Assembly (NCBI RefSeq): GCF_024582835.1
Contig: NZ_CP102096.1
Span: 2,719,553 to 2,783,552 of the forward strand
From: Vibrio japonicus
GTDB lineage: Bacteria; Pseudomonadota; Gammaproteobacteria; Enterobacterales; Vibrionaceae
Reading direction: 5' to 3'
DNA length: 64,000 nucleotides
Position numbers and translations under genes: made by a program
Part shown: positions 53,011-63,616 of the stretch, in pieces
How the letters are laid out: each line of letters opens with the position of its first letter
Numbering within the stretch: the first letter of the stretch is position 1
The notes under the pieces: model-generated
Told to the model about the DNA's origin: nothing
Database searches by the model: none
What the model saw: only the letters and a program-made list of their open reading frames with translations

Positions 53011-53784
53011 TTATGCAGGTACATCTTCTCGGCGCAGCATTTCGCCCGCGAGAGCCAGGTATGCTTTTGCGCCTGCAGAGTATTTGTCGTAGTACATAGC
53101 AGGTTTGCCATGACTTGGCGCTTCGGCCAAACGAACATTACGAGGAATAACAGTGCGGTACACTTTGCTTCCAAAGTGTTTTTTAAGTTGATCGGAGACT
53201 TCGTTAGAGAGTCGATTGCGCGGGTCATACATAGTACGAAGTAAACCTTCAATTTTTAGGTTTTCATTCACCACAGCAGTCAACTTACTGATTGTGTCCA
53301 TTAATGCTGTTAAACCTTCTAGGGCAAAATACTCACACTGCATAGGAACCAGAACAGAGTCTGCCGCAGCCATAGCATTAATTGTAAGAAGGTTTAGAGA
53401 GGGAGGACAATCGATAAAGATGAAATCATAGTTATCACGCACTGATGCCAGCGCGTGCTTCAGGCGGACTTCACGAGCAAAGACTTCCATCAACTTGATT
53501 TCGGCGGCAGTCACATCGCCATTTGCTGCGATCAGGTCGTAGTTACCGGAGGTTTTTCGACATACCACATCATCAAATGGTACATCTTCAACTAAAAGCT
53601 CGTAAGCAGTGGCGTCGACTTGATATTTATCGACTCCACTGGCCATCGTCGCGTTTCCTTGTGGATCGAGATCAATCACCAAAACTTTACGCTTTGTTGC
53701 TGCCATAGAGGCCGCTAAATTAATGCATGTTGTTGTCTTACCAACTCCACCTTTCTGGTTGGCGATCGCTACGATTTTTCCCAC
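53011..53784 (-). CDS. parA: Chromosome partitioning ATPase ParA (chromosome 1)
   Basis: Walker-type ATPase, 257 residues, that moves ParB-bound origins. The deviant Walker A motif KGGVGKTTTCINLA (about 11-24), Walker A' DLDPQGNATM and Walker B FIFIDCPPSLN are all intact. There is no N-terminal DNA-binding extension, so it is the chromosomal Soj type and not the plasmid type found on Vibrio chromosome 2. It starts 14 bases after rsmG. Confidence 0.97.
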   Translation of the reverse strand: MGKIVAIANQKGGVGKTTTCINLAASMAATKRKVLVIDLDPQGNATMASGVDKYQVDATAYELLVEDVPFDDVVCRKTSGNYDLIAANGDVTAAEIKLMEVFAREVRLKHALASVRDNYDFIFIDCPPSLNLLTINAMAAADSVLVPMQCEYFALEGLTALMDTISKLTAVVNENLKIEGLLRTMYDPRNRLSNEVSDQLKKHFGSKVYRTVIPRNVRLAEAPSHGKPAMYYDKYSAGAKAYLALAGEMLRREDVPA

Positions 53785-53798
53785 AATGAACCTCGTTT

Positions 53799-54431
53799 TT
53801 ATCCCTTGCGCGATAAGATTACTAGATGACGCTCGCCTTCCAACTCAGGAACATTCAAAGCTTTGATGTCGCTCACAGAACACCACTCAGGTAAAAGCTC
53901 AATCTCATCCTGTGGTAATTGGCCTTTAAGCGCCAAGAAAACGCCTGTGTCAGCCTTTGGTAAATGATGACACCAAGAGACCATATCTATCATAGATGCG
54001 AACGCACGACTCAGTACCGCATCAAACTTCTCTTCTGGCTGGAATTCTTCTACTCGACTTTGGATTGGCGTTACGTTTTCAATCTTCAGCTCATGGAGAA
54101 CCTGTTTGATAAAGCGAATACGTTTGCCTAAGCTATCAAGCAGATAGAACTCTTTATCTGGATTCATAATCGCAAGTGGGATACCTGGCAAACCAGGGCC
54201 AGTCCCCACATCAATAAAACGCTCACCTTGCAGGTGGGTACTCACCACAATGCTATCTAAAATATGTTTCACTAACATTTCCTCTGGATTACGCACAGAG
54301 GTTAAGTTGTAGGCTTTGTTCCACTTGTTGAGCATTTCAACAAAACCGACAAGCTGCTCGCGCTGCTTGTCAGAAACATCCAGATCCGTTTGAGAGATAA
54401 GTGCGTCAAGTTTGCTACGAAGTGTGCTCAT
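53799..54431 (-). CDS. rsmG: 16S rRNA (guanine527-N7)-methyltransferase
   Basis: RsmG (GidB) methylates G527 of 16S rRNA; loss gives low-level streptomycin resistance in other bacteria. The 210 residues show the SAM motif [17 protein letters not shown] (about 70-86) and [13 protein letters not shown]. Its ATG overlaps the mnmG stop by one base, so translation is likely coupled. Confidence 0.97.
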   Translation of the reverse strand: MSTLRSKLDALISQTDLDVSDKQREQLVGFVEMLNKWNKAYNLTSVRNPEEMLVKHILDSIVVSTHLQGERFIDVGTGPGLPGIPLAIMNPDKEFYLLDSLGKRIRFIKQVLHELKIENVTPIQSRVEEFQPEEKFDAVLSRAFASMIDMVSWCHHLPKADTGVFLALKGQLPQDEIELLPEWCSVSDIKALNVPELEGERHLVILSRKG

Positions 54432-56329
54432 TACGCTGCATCCTCGCCTTTTTTCAGTAGGCCGTGTTTTTTCAGGTGAACCAGCAGAATAGAAATTGCC
54501 GCAGGCGTGATACCTGAAATACGTGAAGCAATACCGATCGACTCTGGCTTGGCTTCGCTCAACTTCGCGCTGACTTCGTTCGATAGTCCTTTGACATTCG
54601 AGTAATCCAGATCCACAGGCAACTTAGTATGTTCGTGACGTAGTGATTTTTCGATCTCGTCTTGCTGACGCTTAATGTAGCCTTCGTATTTGACTTGAAT
54701 TTCAACTTGTTCTGCTGCCTGCACATCTTCAATCGCTGGCGCAAAAGCGTCTAATTGAGTGAGTTGATCGTATGTCATTTCTGGGCGGCGCAATAGATCT
54801 TCACCACTTGCTTCGCGGATCATAGGCGTTTTTAGCAATGCATTCAGATCATCAATACCTTCAGATTTTGGATTCATCCATATATCTTTCAGACGCTGAC
54901 GCTCTTTCTCGATGTTGTCGATTTTCTCGTTGAAACGCGCCCAACGAACGTCATCAATCAAACCAAGCTCACGTGCTTGTTCTGTCAAACGTAAGTCGGC
55001 GTTGTCTTCACGTAGCAACAAACGGTATTCCGCACGAGACGTAAACATTCGATAAGGTTCTTTGGTGCCCATTGTCGACAAGTCATCGATTAATACACCC
55101 ATGTAAGCCTGATCACGACGCGGGCTCCAACCTTCTTTGCCTTGGCTGTACAAACTTGCGTTCGTTCCCGCCATTAAACCTTGAGCAGCAGCTTCTTCGT
55201 AACCAGTCGTACCGTTAATTTGGCCGGCAAAGAACAAACCGTTGATAAACTTAGTTTCGTAAGTTTGTTTTAAGTCACGCGGATCAAAGAAATCATATTC
55301 AATCGCATAACCAGGGCGAACGATATGTGCATTTTCAAAGCCTTTCATTGAGCGAACGATTTGGACTTGAACGTCAAACGGTAAGCTGGTGGAGATACCA
55401 TTTGGATACAACTCATGCGTTGTTAAGCCTTCTGGCTCAATGAAAATTTGGTGACTGTTTTTGTCTGCAAAACGCATCACTTTATCTTCAATAGACGGAC
55501 AGTAACGCGGGCCAATGCCTTCAATCACACCTGCATACATTGGGCTGCGATCAAGGTTATTACGAATAACATCATGTGTTTGTTCGTTGGTATGCGTGAT
55601 AAAGCATGGAATTTGACGTGGGTGCTGGCTACGTTCACCCATGAAAGAAAATACTGGCGTTGGATTATCGCCGTGTTGCGCTTCTAATTGAGAAAAATCA
55701 ACACTTCGTGCATCAATGCGAGGTGGAGTACCTGTTTTGAGTCGATCAACTCTAAACGGCAATTCTCTCAGACGATCAGCAAGTGCGATCGATGGTGGAT
55801 CCCCAGCTCGGCCTCCTGAAAAGTTTTCCATACCGATGTGGATCTTACCGCCTAGGAATGTACCTACCGTTAATACAACAGCTTTGGCATGAAACTTAAG
55901 ACCCATCTGAGTAATCACACCGACAACGGTATCTTTTTCAACAATCAGATCATCAACGGATTGCTGAAATAGCGTTAGGTTTGGTGTGTTTTCTAAGGCG
56001 TCACGTACGTAAGCTTTGTACAATGCGCGATCAGCTTGCGCACGTGTTGCTCGTACTGCTGGACCTTTAGATGCGTTCAGTGTGCGAAACTGAATACCAG
56101 CGTGATCAATTGCCTGAGCCATTAGGCCACCCATAGCATCGACCTCTTTCACTAAGTGACCTTTGCCAATGCCACCAATTGCTGGGTTGCATGACATTTG
56201 ACCAAGAGTATCGATATTGTGCGTCAGTAGAAGAGTTTTCTGTCCTGTACGCGCAGATGCTAGTGCGGCTTCCGTTCCTGCGTGTCCGCCACCAACAACA
56301 ATGACGTCAAAGTTTTCGTGATAGAGCAT
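54431..56329 (-). CDS. mnmG: tRNA uridine-34 modification enzyme MnmG
   Basis: FAD-dependent subunit of the MnmE-MnmG complex, which adds carboxymethylaminomethyl groups at the wobble uridine of certain tRNAs. The 632 residues carry the FAD motif [46 protein letters not shown] and the family signature [17 protein letters not shown] near residue 190. It borders oriC; its partner mnmE is on the other side of the origin. Confidence 0.98.
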   Translation of the reverse strand: MLYHENFDVIVVGGGHAGTEAALASARTGQKTLLLTHNIDTLGQMSCNPAIGGIGKGHLVKEVDAMGGLMAQAIDHAGIQFRTLNASKGPAVRATRAQADRALYKAYVRDALENTPNLTLFQQSVDDLIVEKDTVVGVITQMGLKFHAKAVVLTVGTFLGGKIHIGMENFSGGRAGDPPSIALADRLRELPFRVDRLKTGTPPRIDARSVDFSQLEAQHGDNPTPVFSFMGERSQHPRQIPCFITHTNEQTHDVIRNNLDRSPMYAGVIEGIGPRYCPSIEDKVMRFADKNSHQIFIEPEGLTTHELYPNGISTSLPFDVQVQIVRSMKGFENAHIVRPGYAIEYDFFDPRDLKQTYETKFINGLFFAGQINGTTGYEEAAAQGLMAGTNASLYSQGKEGWSPRRDQAYMGVLIDDLSTMGTKEPYRMFTSRAEYRLLLREDNADLRLTEQARELGLIDDVRWARFNEKIDNIEKERQRLKDIWMNPKSEGIDDLNALLKTPMIREASGEDLLRRPEMTYDQLTQLDAFAPAIEDVQAAEQVEIQVKYEGYIKRQQDEIEKSLRHEHTKLPVDLDYSNVKGLSNEVSAKLSEAKPESIGIASRISGITPAAISILLVHLKKHGLLKKGEDAA

Positions 56330-56794
56330 GAACTGACCTCAGGTATTCCATCAAGCTATAGAAAGATAAAAGAGCGTTATTCTACCTTCTTTCATGATAT
56401 GTGGAAATGCTTTTGAGACTTTTCATTCAAAGGTCTGAAAGACTTATATATATAAGATCTATATATATGATCTTTTATTAGATCTATTATTAGGATCGAC
56501 GATCTCTGTGGATAAGTTAAAAATGATCAACAAGATCATGGATCTTTTGGGGATCATATTCTGTGATCATAACTTGATCAGGGTGAGGATTACCTGGGAT
56601 CAAAAATGGTGGTTATACACAGGGGGAGAGATTGATCAAAGTTGTTCTTTGGATAACTAAAGGAAAACCACTGGATATTAGCTAGTTTATCCACAGACCG
56701 TTTGGTTAAATAATCATCACTTGGAAGAGGGGATAGGTAGGTAAGTTATTCACAAAGCCAAAAGAAGAGCCGCACATGCGACTCTTAAGATAGG
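56330..56794. other. oriC: Replication origin oriC of chromosome 1
   Basis: Located between mnmG and mioC as in other gammaproteobacteria. Three tandem GATC-starting AT-rich 13-mers occupy 56456-56493 (the unwinding element). DnaA-box-like 9-mers are at 56507-56515 and 56687-56695 (TTATCCACA, opposite strands), 56613-56621 (TTATACACA), 56648-56656 (TTATCCAAA on the minus strand) and 56746-56754 (TTATTCACA). Thirteen GATC sites lie between 56456 and 56637, the usual target of Dam methylation and SeqA. No gene is present. Confidence 0.96.
56765..56787 (-). terminator. Terminator after mioC, at the edge of oriC
   Basis: On the minus strand AAGAGTCGCA-TG-TGCGGCTCTT is followed by CTTTTGG. It may limit transcription from mioC into oriC. 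Confidence 0.7.
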
Positions 56795-57229
56795 TTAAAA
56801 GCGGTCAATATGGTCTTTTAGCCATTCTTCGGCGGCATCTTCTGGTACATCGTGGCTTAGAATGTCGATAGTAAAGCAGTCTGAGAGCGGGGTTGCTCCG
56901 ATGTCTTCTAGCAATGTATAAGCGTGTTTGCCAGCAGCACAGAAAGTGTCGTAGCTTGAGTCGCCAATTGCGATGACGGCAAATTTAAGATCATTCGTCT
57001 TAGGTGGCGTTTCTTGCAGTGTGCGAATGAATGGTTGGATATTGTCAGGATATTCTCCAGCGCCGTGCGTTGAGGTGACAATGAGCCAAGTACCATGGTT
57101 ATCGATCTCATCCAGGTTTGGCTGATTATGAATGGTCGTCTCAAAGCCTTTTTCCACTAAAAGTTCGCTCAAGTGGTCACCTACATACTCCGCGCCACCA
57201 AGCGTACTACCTGTAATAATATGAATCAT
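56795..57229 (-). CDS. mioC: Flavodoxin-like protein MioC
   Basis: FMN-binding flavodoxin-like protein beside oriC, linked in E. coli to biotin synthase activity. I use the ATG at 57229 (144 residues), which gives [20 protein letters not shown], the FMN phosphate loop at the start. The frame is open a further 53 codons into mnmE but without similarity. Other FMN-site blocks are [17 protein letters not shown] and [18 protein letters not shown]. Transcription runs toward oriC. Confidence 0.94.
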   Translation of the reverse strand: MIHIITGSTLGGAEYVGDHLSELLVEKGFETTIHNQPNLDEIDNHGTWLIVTSTHGAGEYPDNIQPFIRTLQETPPKTNDLKFAVIAIGDSSYDTFCAAGKHAYTLLEDIGATPLSDCFTIDILSHDVPEDAAEEWLKDHIDRF

Positions 57230-57251
57230 GCTAAATCCTTTACCTAAAAGA

Positions 57252-57275
57252 AGCGCGACCGAATAGGCCGCGCTG
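57252..57275 (-). terminator. Terminator after mnmE
   Basis: On the minus strand AGCGCGGCC-TATTC-GGTCGCGCT followed by TCTTTT lies between the mnmE stop and mioC start, 20 bases before the mioC ATG. Confidence 0.75.
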
Positions 57276-57278
57276 AGA

Positions 57279-58640
57279 TTATTTTCCGATACAGAAAGAA
57301 GAGAATATACGTCCAAGTAAATCGTCTGAGCTAAACTCGCCTGTAATCTCACTGAGATGCTGCTGGGCGATTCGAAGCTCTTCGGCAAGGATTTCCCCGG
57401 CCATGTACCCTTCGAGTTGCTGTTGTCCTATATCGAGGTGCTCAGCCGCTTTTTCTAATGCTTCTAGATGACGACGTCTTGCCATAAAGCCGCCCTCGTT
57501 ACCACCAGCAAACCCCATACACTCTTTTAAGTGTGTACGAAGGGCATCGACACCTTGACCTGTTTTAGCTGAAAGGCGGATCAGAGTCGGGGAGTTAACA
57601 TGGCAGATCCCAAGTTCTTCACGGGTTTGATCCACCTTGTTACGGATCACTGTCATGCCCATGTGATCAGGAAGGCGATCGACAAAGTCTGGCCAGATGT
57701 CTTTTGGATCGGTTGCATCCGTCGTGGTTCCATCAACCATGAATAGCACACGATCGGCTTGAGATATTTCATCCCACGCACGCTCAATACCAATTTTTTC
57801 TACTTCGTCTGATGCGTTACGCAGACCAGCGGTATCAATGATATGCAATGGCATGCCATCGATGTGGATGTGCTCTCTAAGAACATCACGGGTTGTTCCT
57901 GCGATATCGGTGACAATCGCAGACTCTTTGCCAGACAGGGCATTGAGAAGGCTGGATTTACCTGCATTCGGGCGACCTGCAATGACGACTCTCATACCTT
58001 CACGCATAATCGCGCCTTGGTTGGCTTCGCGACGTACAGCAGAAAGGTTATCAATAATGGTTTGTAAATCAGCGGCGACTTTACCGTCGGCCAGAAAATC
58101 GATCTCTTCTTCAGGGAAGTCTATTGCTGCTTCTACGTAAATGCGCAGATGAATCAACGATTCCACCAACGTATGAATGCGATTAGAGAATGCGCCCTGT
58201 AGTGATTGAAGTGCTGATTTAGCGGCTTCTTCAGAGCTGGCATCAATTAAGTCTGCAATGGCTTCTGCCTGTGCAAGGTCGAGTTTGTCGTTAAGGAACG
58301 CGCGTTCTGAGAATTCACCTGGGCGAGCAGTACGAATGCCCGGAATTTGCAGGATGCGTTTAATCAACATATCCATAACGACAGGGCCGCCGTGGCCTTG
58401 TAACTCAAGGACATCTTCCCCAGTAAAAGAATTTGGGTTCGGGAAATAAAGGGCTATACCTTGATCGAGCTGTGTGCCGTCTTCAGAAGTAAATGCGAGG
58501 TACTCAGCATAGCGTGGACGTAGTTCCTTACCCGTCACCTCTAAAGCGACGCGAGACGCAAGAGGGCCAGATACACGGATGATTCCCACACCACCACGTC
58601 CAGGGGCTGTTGCTTGAGCAACAATGGTATCAGTTGTCAT
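57279..58640 (-). CDS. mnmE: tRNA modification GTPase MnmE
   Basis: Partner of MnmG in wobble-uridine modification. The 453 residues have an N-terminal folate-binding domain ([21 protein letters not shown]), a helical domain, and an inserted GTPase domain with G1 [12 protein letters not shown] (about 222-233), G3 DTAGLR and G4 NKVD. The C-terminus FCIGK contains the conserved Cys of the family. Length matches E. coli MnmE. Confidence 0.98.
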   Translation of the reverse strand: MTTDTIVAQATAPGRGGVGIIRVSGPLASRVALEVTGKELRPRYAEYLAFTSEDGTQLDQGIALYFPNPNSFTGEDVLELQGHGGPVVMDMLIKRILQIPGIRTARPGEFSERAFLNDKLDLAQAEAIADLIDASSEEAAKSALQSLQGAFSNRIHTLVESLIHLRIYVEAAIDFPEEEIDFLADGKVAADLQTIIDNLSAVRREANQGAIMREGMRVVIAGRPNAGKSSLLNALSGKESAIVTDIAGTTRDVLREHIHIDGMPLHIIDTAGLRNASDEVEKIGIERAWDEISQADRVLFMVDGTTTDATDPKDIWPDFVDRLPDHMGMTVIRNKVDQTREELGICHVNSPTLIRLSAKTGQGVDALRTHLKECMGFAGGNEGGFMARRRHLEALEKAAEHLDIGQQQLEGYMAGEILAEELRIAQQHLSEITGEFSSDDLLGRIFSSFCIGK

Positions 58641-58718
58641 ATAGATGCCTTTTGAGCTTGGGCCTGAATAAGTGGCCTTGAGAAAATAGAATTAGCTGAA
58701 TTGTAATCAGCTCAAATA

Positions 58719-58745
58719 AAAAAGGCGACCTTTTGGCCGCCTTTC
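58719..58745 (-). terminator. Terminator after yidC
   Basis: On the minus strand AAAGGCGGCC-AAAA-GGTCGCCTTT runs into TTTTATTT, just past the yidC stop. Confidence 0.85.
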
Positions 58746-58760
58746 GTTGTTTTTTGGCTA

Positions 58761-60380
58761 TTACTTAGTGTGTAAGCCTTTCTTTTCCAGCGCTTTGTAG
58801 ATTATCGATTGCTGGATAAGCGTTACTACGTTCGACACTAACCAGTAAAGAACCAGACCTGATGGGAAGAACAGGAAGAAGACGGTAAACATAACTGGCA
58901 TAAAGGTCATGATCTTCTGCTGCATTGGGTCTGTTACTGTTGTTGGGCTCATCTTCTGAATCATGAACATTGAAGCACCCATCAGCAGTGGCAAGATGTA
59001 AAGTGGATCTTGCGCTGAAAGGTCGTGAATCCAACCGAAGAACGGTGAGTGACGAAGCTCTACAGATTCCATCAATGCCCAGTAAAGAGCGATGAATATT
59101 GGCATCTGTAGAATCAGAGGAAGACAGCCACCTAGAGGGTTTACTTTCTCTTTTTTGTACAGTTCCATCATCTCTTGGCTCATGCGCTGACGGTCATCAC
59201 CGATGCGCTCACGCATTGCTTGCAGCTTAGGCTGTAGCATACGCATTTTTGCCATAGACGTGTATTGCGCTTTCGTTAGCGGGTACATCGCACCACGAAC
59301 AAGGAAGGTCAGACCGATGATTGCCACACCCCAGTTGCCGACAAAGCTTTGGATGAAAGAAAGCAGCATGTGAAGTGGTTTCGCGATAAACCATAGCCAA
59401 CCGTAATCCACTACAAGATCTAGGTTAGGAGCAACTTGTTCCATCTGGTCTTGAAGTTTAGGACCCACCCAAAGTGTTGCTTTGAATTGAGTGTTCTCAC
59501 CATTAGCGATGGTCTTGTTTGGCATACGTACGCCGATATCGCCTAGGTTACCGATCACGCGAGTGTACAGGCTTGTGCCTGGCTCGTTACGCGGAATCCA
59601 AGCTGACGCGAAGTAGTGCTGGATCATTGCCGCCCAGCCTTCACCGTTAGGTAGGTTTAGCGATAGGTTACGATCCTGCATGTCGTCAAAGCTGTATTTG
59701 CTGTAACGTGTTTCCTCAGTGGAGTATGCGCCACCGCGGTACGTTGGCATAGTGATGCTGCCGCCATCGTCCATTAGGTTTTGACGTAGGTGTGCGTACA
59801 TACCAAAAGTCGCGTTGTTGCCAGAGTTGTTGACGACGTTGTACTCAACATCAACAGCGTAGCTACCACGCTTAACCACGATGGTTTTGGTGTATTCAAT
59901 ACCGTTTGCAGCGTAAGTCATTGGAATGCGTAATTCATCCTGACCTTCAGCGAGTGTAAAGCTGTCTGCACTTACTGCGTAATGAGGGCGGTTTGTGCTG
60001 CTAAGGTCGATGCCTTGTGGGCCAACTAGACCACTTTGAGCGATGAACTGATGACCTGCTTCGTTCTTCAGAAGAACAAATGGGTCAGAAGAATCTAATT
60101 CTGCTGCGTACTGGTTAAGGTCCGCGTTTACAACGTCACCACCAACCGTATCAATCGACAGAGTCAATACATCAGTTGTCACAGTAATCGTTTTGGCAGA
60201 AGCTTGCTGTGCAGGAGCTGGGTCTAGCTCGTCAGCAAAAGATGGTGCAGGTAGAGTGCTGCTTGATTGAGCCTGCTCAACCGGCTGAGGCGTAGGATTC
60301 TTTGCAACTTGCCATTGCTGGAACAAAAGAAAAGAAACCAGTGCTAGCGCGATTAACAGGATATTACGTTGAGAATCCAT
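58761..60380 (-). CDS. yidC: Membrane protein insertase YidC
   Basis: Inserts and folds inner-membrane proteins with or without SecYEG. The ATG at 60380 (539 residues) gives [23 protein letters not shown], the standard first helix; the upstream frame overlaps yidD without similarity. A large periplasmic domain covers about residues 45-340, followed by five membrane helices containing [22 protein letters not shown] and [23 protein letters not shown]. Part of the rpmH-rnpA-yidD-yidC string. Confidence 0.97.
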   Translation of the reverse strand: MDSQRNILLIALALVSFLLFQQWQVAKNPTPQPVEQAQSSSTLPAPSFADELDPAPAQQASAKTITVTTDVLTLSIDTVGGDVVNADLNQYAAELDSSDPFVLLKNEAGHQFIAQSGLVGPQGIDLSSTNRPHYAVSADSFTLAEGQDELRIPMTYAANGIEYTKTIVVKRGSYAVDVEYNVVNNSGNNATFGMYAHLRQNLMDDGGSITMPTYRGGAYSTEETRYSKYSFDDMQDRNLSLNLPNGEGWAAMIQHYFASAWIPRNEPGTSLYTRVIGNLGDIGVRMPNKTIANGENTQFKATLWVGPKLQDQMEQVAPNLDLVVDYGWLWFIAKPLHMLLSFIQSFVGNWGVAIIGLTFLVRGAMYPLTKAQYTSMAKMRMLQPKLQAMRERIGDDRQRMSQEMMELYKKEKVNPLGGCLPLILQMPIFIALYWALMESVELRHSPFFGWIHDLSAQDPLYILPLLMGASMFMIQKMSPTTVTDPMQQKIMTFMPVMFTVFFLFFPSGLVLYWLVSNVVTLIQQSIIYKALEKKGLHTK

Positions 60381-60382
60381 CG

Positions 60383-60646
60383 TTAATTGTCTCTGTCTTG
60401 GTTTTGGACTGGTGGAACGGGGTCGTAGGTCCAACCCTTTTTATTTAAAGGGTTGCATTTTAATAGACGTTTGCTTGATAACCAACACCCTTTTACAAAA
60501 CCGTGAGCTTTTAACGCTTCTATGGCATAAGTAGAACAGGTGGGGGAAAAACGACAACGTGGTCCGAGGAGCGGACTAATAAAGCCTTGGTAAAGTCGGA
60601 CTAGACCGATTGCTACCCGCGAGAGGGGCGAGACAGACGCTGCCAT
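60383..60646 (-). CDS. yidD: Membrane protein insertion efficiency factor YidD
   Basis: Small membrane-associated protein that assists YidC-dependent insertion. The 87 residues contain the family pattern [31 protein letters not shown] with its conserved Cys residues. Its start overlaps the rnpA end by 34 bases, a common arrangement. It stops 2 bases before the yidC ATG, suggesting coupled translation. Confidence 0.94.
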   Translation of the reverse strand: MAASVSPLSRVAIGLVRLYQGFISPLLGPRCRFSPTCSTYAIEALKAHGFVKGCWLSSKRLLKCNPLNKKGWTYDPVPPVQNQDRDN

Positions 60647-60969
60647 AACTTATCAAACAATTTGAACATTTCTTCATTGCTCAAATCTTGCGCGCTTTTC
60701 TTAGCAATAACAACAAAATCTTTATTTGGAAGTAGATGTTGTTTGTTACGAAAGCTTTCACGAGCGAGACGCTTAAAGCGATTTCGGCCAACAGCAGTTT
60801 TTATCTGTTTTTTCGGAACGGCTAAACCAAGTCTAGGGTGAGACAGGGTATTTTTGCGAGCGATGATAGTGAAATGAGGTGAGCCTGCTCGATGAGCTTG
60901 CTGGAAGACATTCTGATAATGCTCGGGAGTTAACAAACGTAACTCCCGATTGAACGCGTACGTATTCAA
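60613..60969 (-). CDS. rnpA: Ribonuclease P protein component
   Basis: Protein cofactor of RNase P, needed for tRNA 5' processing. The 118 residues are basic and carry the family signature [16 protein letters not shown] (about 57-72), plus RLGLAVPKK. It follows rpmH by 13 bases in the conserved rpmH-rnpA operon. Confidence 0.96.
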   Translation of the reverse strand: MNTYAFNRELRLLTPEHYQNVFQQAHRAGSPHFTIIARKNTLSHPRLGLAVPKKQIKTAVGRNRFKRLARESFRNKQHLLPNKDFVVIAKKSAQDLSNEEMFKLFDKLWQRLSRPSRG

Positions 60970-60982
60970 AATAAACTAGTGA

Positions 60983-61117
60983 TTATTTTGACAGGCGCGC
61001 ACGGCCTTTAGCACGACGTGCATTGATAACTTTACGACCGTTCTTAGTTGCCATGCGAGCACGGAAGCCGTGAGTACGCTTGCGCTTTAGAACTGTAGGT
61101 TGAAAAGTGCGTTTCAT
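60983..61117 (-). CDS. rpmH: Ribosomal protein bL34
   Basis: A 44-residue, very basic protein of the 50S subunit. Read on the minus strand it begins [18 protein letters not shown] and ends [11 protein letters not shown], matching bL34 almost residue for residue. It has a GGTAAT-type weak leader and two good promoters upstream. Confidence 0.97.
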
Positions 61118-61231
61118 GATAATTACCTTTACTGATCAGTAGTTTTAGGTTCTTGTTAAACCCGGCGTGGGTATTACATCTTCTTTATATAAATAAGAGG
61201 ACGAACCGACGCCTCTCAACAAAGAGGCGGA

Positions 61232-61260
61232 ATTGTAATCACAGTCACACAAAGTGTCAA
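61232..61260 (-). promoter_or_regulatory. rpmH promoter, proximal
   Basis: On the minus strand TTGACA (61255-61260), a 17-base spacer and TACAAT (61232-61237). It is about 115 bases upstream of the rpmH start. Confidence 0.75.
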
Positions 61261-61292
61261 TCATTGAGCGACTGCTAAATTCCGGCCGGGCG

Positions 61293-61320
61293 ATTATACG
61301 TAGTGTGAGTAAAATCTCAA
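61293..61320 (-). promoter_or_regulatory. rpmH promoter, distal
   Basis: On the minus strand TTGAGA (61315-61320), a 16-base spacer and TATAAT (61293-61298). It lies just after the ABC ATPase gene. A GC-rich hairpin (GCCTCT-type stem, 61211-61229) follows in the leader. Confidence 0.7.
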
Positions 61321-61347
61321 GGATCAAGCGATCTTTGCTAGCGATCT

Positions 61348-62085
61348 TTATTCAGCACCAACTTGACGAAGGAATTTCTTCAAGCGAGGATCCTGTGGAT
61401 TATCGAAGATATCCTGTGGAGATCCCTGCTCAACGATGTTTCCTTCCGCCATAAAGATCACTCGGTCAGCGACCTCTTTGGCAAATTGCATCTCATGAGT
61501 CACGACTAACATCGTTTGATGTTTTGTCGCTAACTCCTTCATTAATTGAAGAACTTCTCCTACCCATTCAGGATCTAGAGCGGAAGTAGGTTCGTCAAAT
61601 AGCAGTAATTCAGGTTGAAGCGCCATTGCTCGCCCGATTCCCACACGCTGCTGTTGACCACCTGAAAGGGCCGCTGGATAACTATCGCCTTTATCCCCAA
61701 GGCCGATATCATCGAGAATTTCTTGCGCGCGTTTCAAAGCATCCGTTTTCTTCCAACCACGAACGGTGATCAAGCCTTCTGCGATATTCTGACGTGCAGT
61801 TAAGTGGGAGAATAATGCGTAGTTTTGGAAGACAAAGCCTGTTTTACGGCGAAGAGCCAATACTTCAGCTTTGGTGTGGCTTTCAGTGTTCACACTGACG
61901 TCATCAATGGTGATCACACCTTTATCGGCGTTTTCAAGAAAGTTAACTGTGCGCAGTAGTGTGGATTTTCCTGTACCACTGGATCCGATAATAACGATGA
62001 TTTCACCTTGTTTGATATCGATATCAATGCCTTTTAGAACTTCAGTATCGCCAAAGCGTTTGTGGATATTTTCAAGTTTGATCAT
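61348..62085 (-). CDS. Amino-acid (probably cystine) ABC transporter ATPase
   Basis: Cytoplasmic ATPase of a polar-amino-acid importer, 245 residues. Motifs in order are Walker [12 protein letters not shown] (about 34-44), Q-loop [18 protein letters not shown], signature [14 protein letters not shown], Walker [15 protein letters not shown] and the switch His in [15 protein letters not shown]. It resembles GlnQ and TcyN/YecC. Its start overlaps the permease stop by 4 bases. Confidence 0.9.
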   Translation of the reverse strand: MIKLENIHKRFGDTEVLKGIDIDIKQGEIIVIIGSSGTGKSTLLRTVNFLENADKGVITIDDVSVNTESHTKAEVLALRRKTGFVFQNYALFSHLTARQNIAEGLITVRGWKKTDALKRAQEILDDIGLGDKGDSYPAALSGGQQQRVGIGRAMALQPELLLFDEPTSALDPEWVGEVLQLMKELATKHQTMLVVTHEMQFAKEVADRVIFMAEGNIVEQGSPQDIFDNPQDPRLKKFLRQVGAE

Positions 62086-62753
62086 CGTACATACGCCTTA
62101 TTCAGTTTAACTTCGGCCCAAGTTTGGACACGTGTTAGGACAACCACAACCGCCCAGTAAATCAGTGCGACCGCAAGGAAGGCTTCAAAGAAGCGAAAAC
62201 TGGATGAGGCTTCCATTTGTGCTTTGGCCATGATTTCTGCTACCCCAAGCGTAAACGCTAATGAGGTCGACTTAATCATATCAATGAAATAGTTCATTAG
62301 TGATGGCAGAGCAACACGGGTAGCCTGGGGTAAAATCACGCGGCGCATCGCTTGTGATGTTGTCATACCTACCGACAGGCTGGCTTCCATCTGACTACGA
62401 TCGATGCCGATGATTGCTGCGCGGATGCTTTCTGCCATATATGCCGCGAAGTGTAGGGTTAAACCGATCACTGCGGCGCTGAATGCATCCAGCCCCACCA
62501 TAAATGGGAAGACTTGTGGCAGACCATAATAAAGAAGGAACAGCTGAACCAGCAGTGGTGTCCCGCGGAAAAAGCTGATGTACAGTTGACTCAACTGGTC
62601 TAAAACAGGGACACGAAATACACGGATATTGGCCAAAATGACGGCTAAAATCAGTGAAAATACTAATCCCCATGTCGCCATTTCCATTGTGGTACCAAGA
62701 TATTTTAGCAATATCGGCATCAGATCTAGCATGTAGTTAAAATCAAATCCCAT
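62082..62753 (-). CDS. Amino-acid (probably cystine) ABC transporter permease
   Basis: Inner-membrane permease of the HisM/TcyL type, 223 residues with about five helices. The block [20 protein letters not shown] and the EAA loop [33 protein letters not shown] are intact. It is the middle gene; a hairpin lies between it and the binding-protein gene upstream. Confidence 0.9.
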   Translation of the reverse strand: MGFDFNYMLDLMPILLKYLGTTMEMATWGLVFSLILAVILANIRVFRVPVLDQLSQLYISFFRGTPLLVQLFLLYYGLPQVFPFMVGLDAFSAAVIGLTLHFAAYMAESIRAAIIGIDRSQMEASLSVGMTTSQAMRRVILPQATRVALPSLMNYFIDMIKSTSLAFTLGVAEIMAKAQMEASSSFRFFEAFLAVALIYWAVVVVLTRVQTWAEVKLNKAYVR

Positions 62754-62793
62754 AACTTTTTCCAGTTAATAAGTAGTACTCATAAAAATACAA

Positions 62794-62824
62794 AGCCCAC
62801 TGCAAAGGTGTCGCGCAGTGGGCT
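62794..62824 (-). terminator. Intra-operon hairpin between binding protein and permease genes
   Basis: On the minus strand AGCCCACTGC-GCGACACCTTT-GCAGTGGGCT is followed by TTGTATTTTTAT. It resembles a leaky terminator that would keep the receptor more abundant than the membrane parts. Confidence 0.75.
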
Positions 62825-62866
62825 AAGAAACTTATCCTAATTTATGTAGATAAGAAATGTAAGTGA

Positions 62867-63616
62867 TTACTTTTTCGTAATGTCGGCACCAAACCACTTT
62901 TGAGAGATTTGCTCTAACGTGCCATCTGCGCGCATCGCAGCCAATGCTTGGTTGACTTCTGCTTGAAGTTTTTTACCGTTTTCATTGTTCACGAAAGGCC
63001 ACGCGTTTTCGATCGTTTCGAATGGCTGACCAGCAAGTTGCAGCGGAAGACCTGTTTTTTTAATCAGCTCAAGAGCAGACAGACGATCCATAATAAAGGC
63101 ATCGGCACGACCTAAAGCCACATCGTGTTCAATACCTGTTTCGTATGTCTTGATGTTGATCTTGCCATCTTTGTCGTAACTGCGTAGTAGTTGTTCAAAG
63201 TTGGAGCCTAGGTTTACTGCAACGGTTTTACCTGAAAGATCTTCGACGCTCTTAATGTCGTCGTTGCCTTTACGAACGGTGATTTGCGCGCCATCCACAA
63301 CATATGGGTCAGCAAATAGGTATTTAGCTTTACGCGCATCCGTCATGGTGATCTGGTTGGAAATGGTATCAATACGCCCCGTTTCTAGTAGACCAAATAA
63401 ACCAGAGAAATTTGCGGTTACGTATTCAATGTTGTAATCGTTGCGCTTACCAATTTCATCCCATAGATCGACTTCAAAGCCTTGCAGCTTATCTTGCTGA
63501 ACAAAAGTAAATGGGAAATAACGACCAGACATACCTACTTTTACATCAGTCGCTGCTTGAACTGTGGCAGCAGAGAGAGCAATAACTGCAACCGCAGCTT
63601 TAATCCAGTTTTTCAT
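62867..63616 (-). CDS. Periplasmic amino-acid (probably cystine) binding protein
   Basis: Family 3 solute-binding receptor. The ATG at 63616 (249 residues) starts a clear Sec signal peptide (MKNWIKAAVAVIALSAATVQA); the frame is open 14 codons upstream. It resembles E. coli cystine receptor TcyJ (FliY): GRYFPFTF, LQGFEVDLWDEIGKR, ISNQITMTDARKAKYLFADPY, and the end MRADGTLEQISQKWFGADITK. Cystine as substrate is inferred from this; other polar amino acids are possible. Confidence 0.87.
   Translation of the reverse strand: MKNWIKAAVAVIALSAATVQAATDVKVGMSGRYFPFTFVQQDKLQGFEVDLWDEIGKRNDYNIEYVTANFSGLFGLLETGRIDTISNQITMTDARKAKYLFADPYVVDGAQITVRKGNDDIKSVEDLSGKTVAVNLGSNFEQLLRSYDKDGKINIKTYETGIEHDVALGRADAFIMDRLSALELIKKTGLPLQLAGQPFETIENAWPFVNNENGKKLQAEVNQALAAMRADGTLEQISQKWFGADITKK

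Noticed and set aside
57229..57388. Longer mioC frame reaching into mnmE
   Set aside because: The extra 53 residues lack similarity and the FMN loop begins exactly at the internal ATG.
61145..61327. A 60-residue minus-strand frame between the ABC ATPase gene and rpmH
   Set aside because: It covers the two rpmH promoters and the leader hairpin and shows no recognisable protein features.
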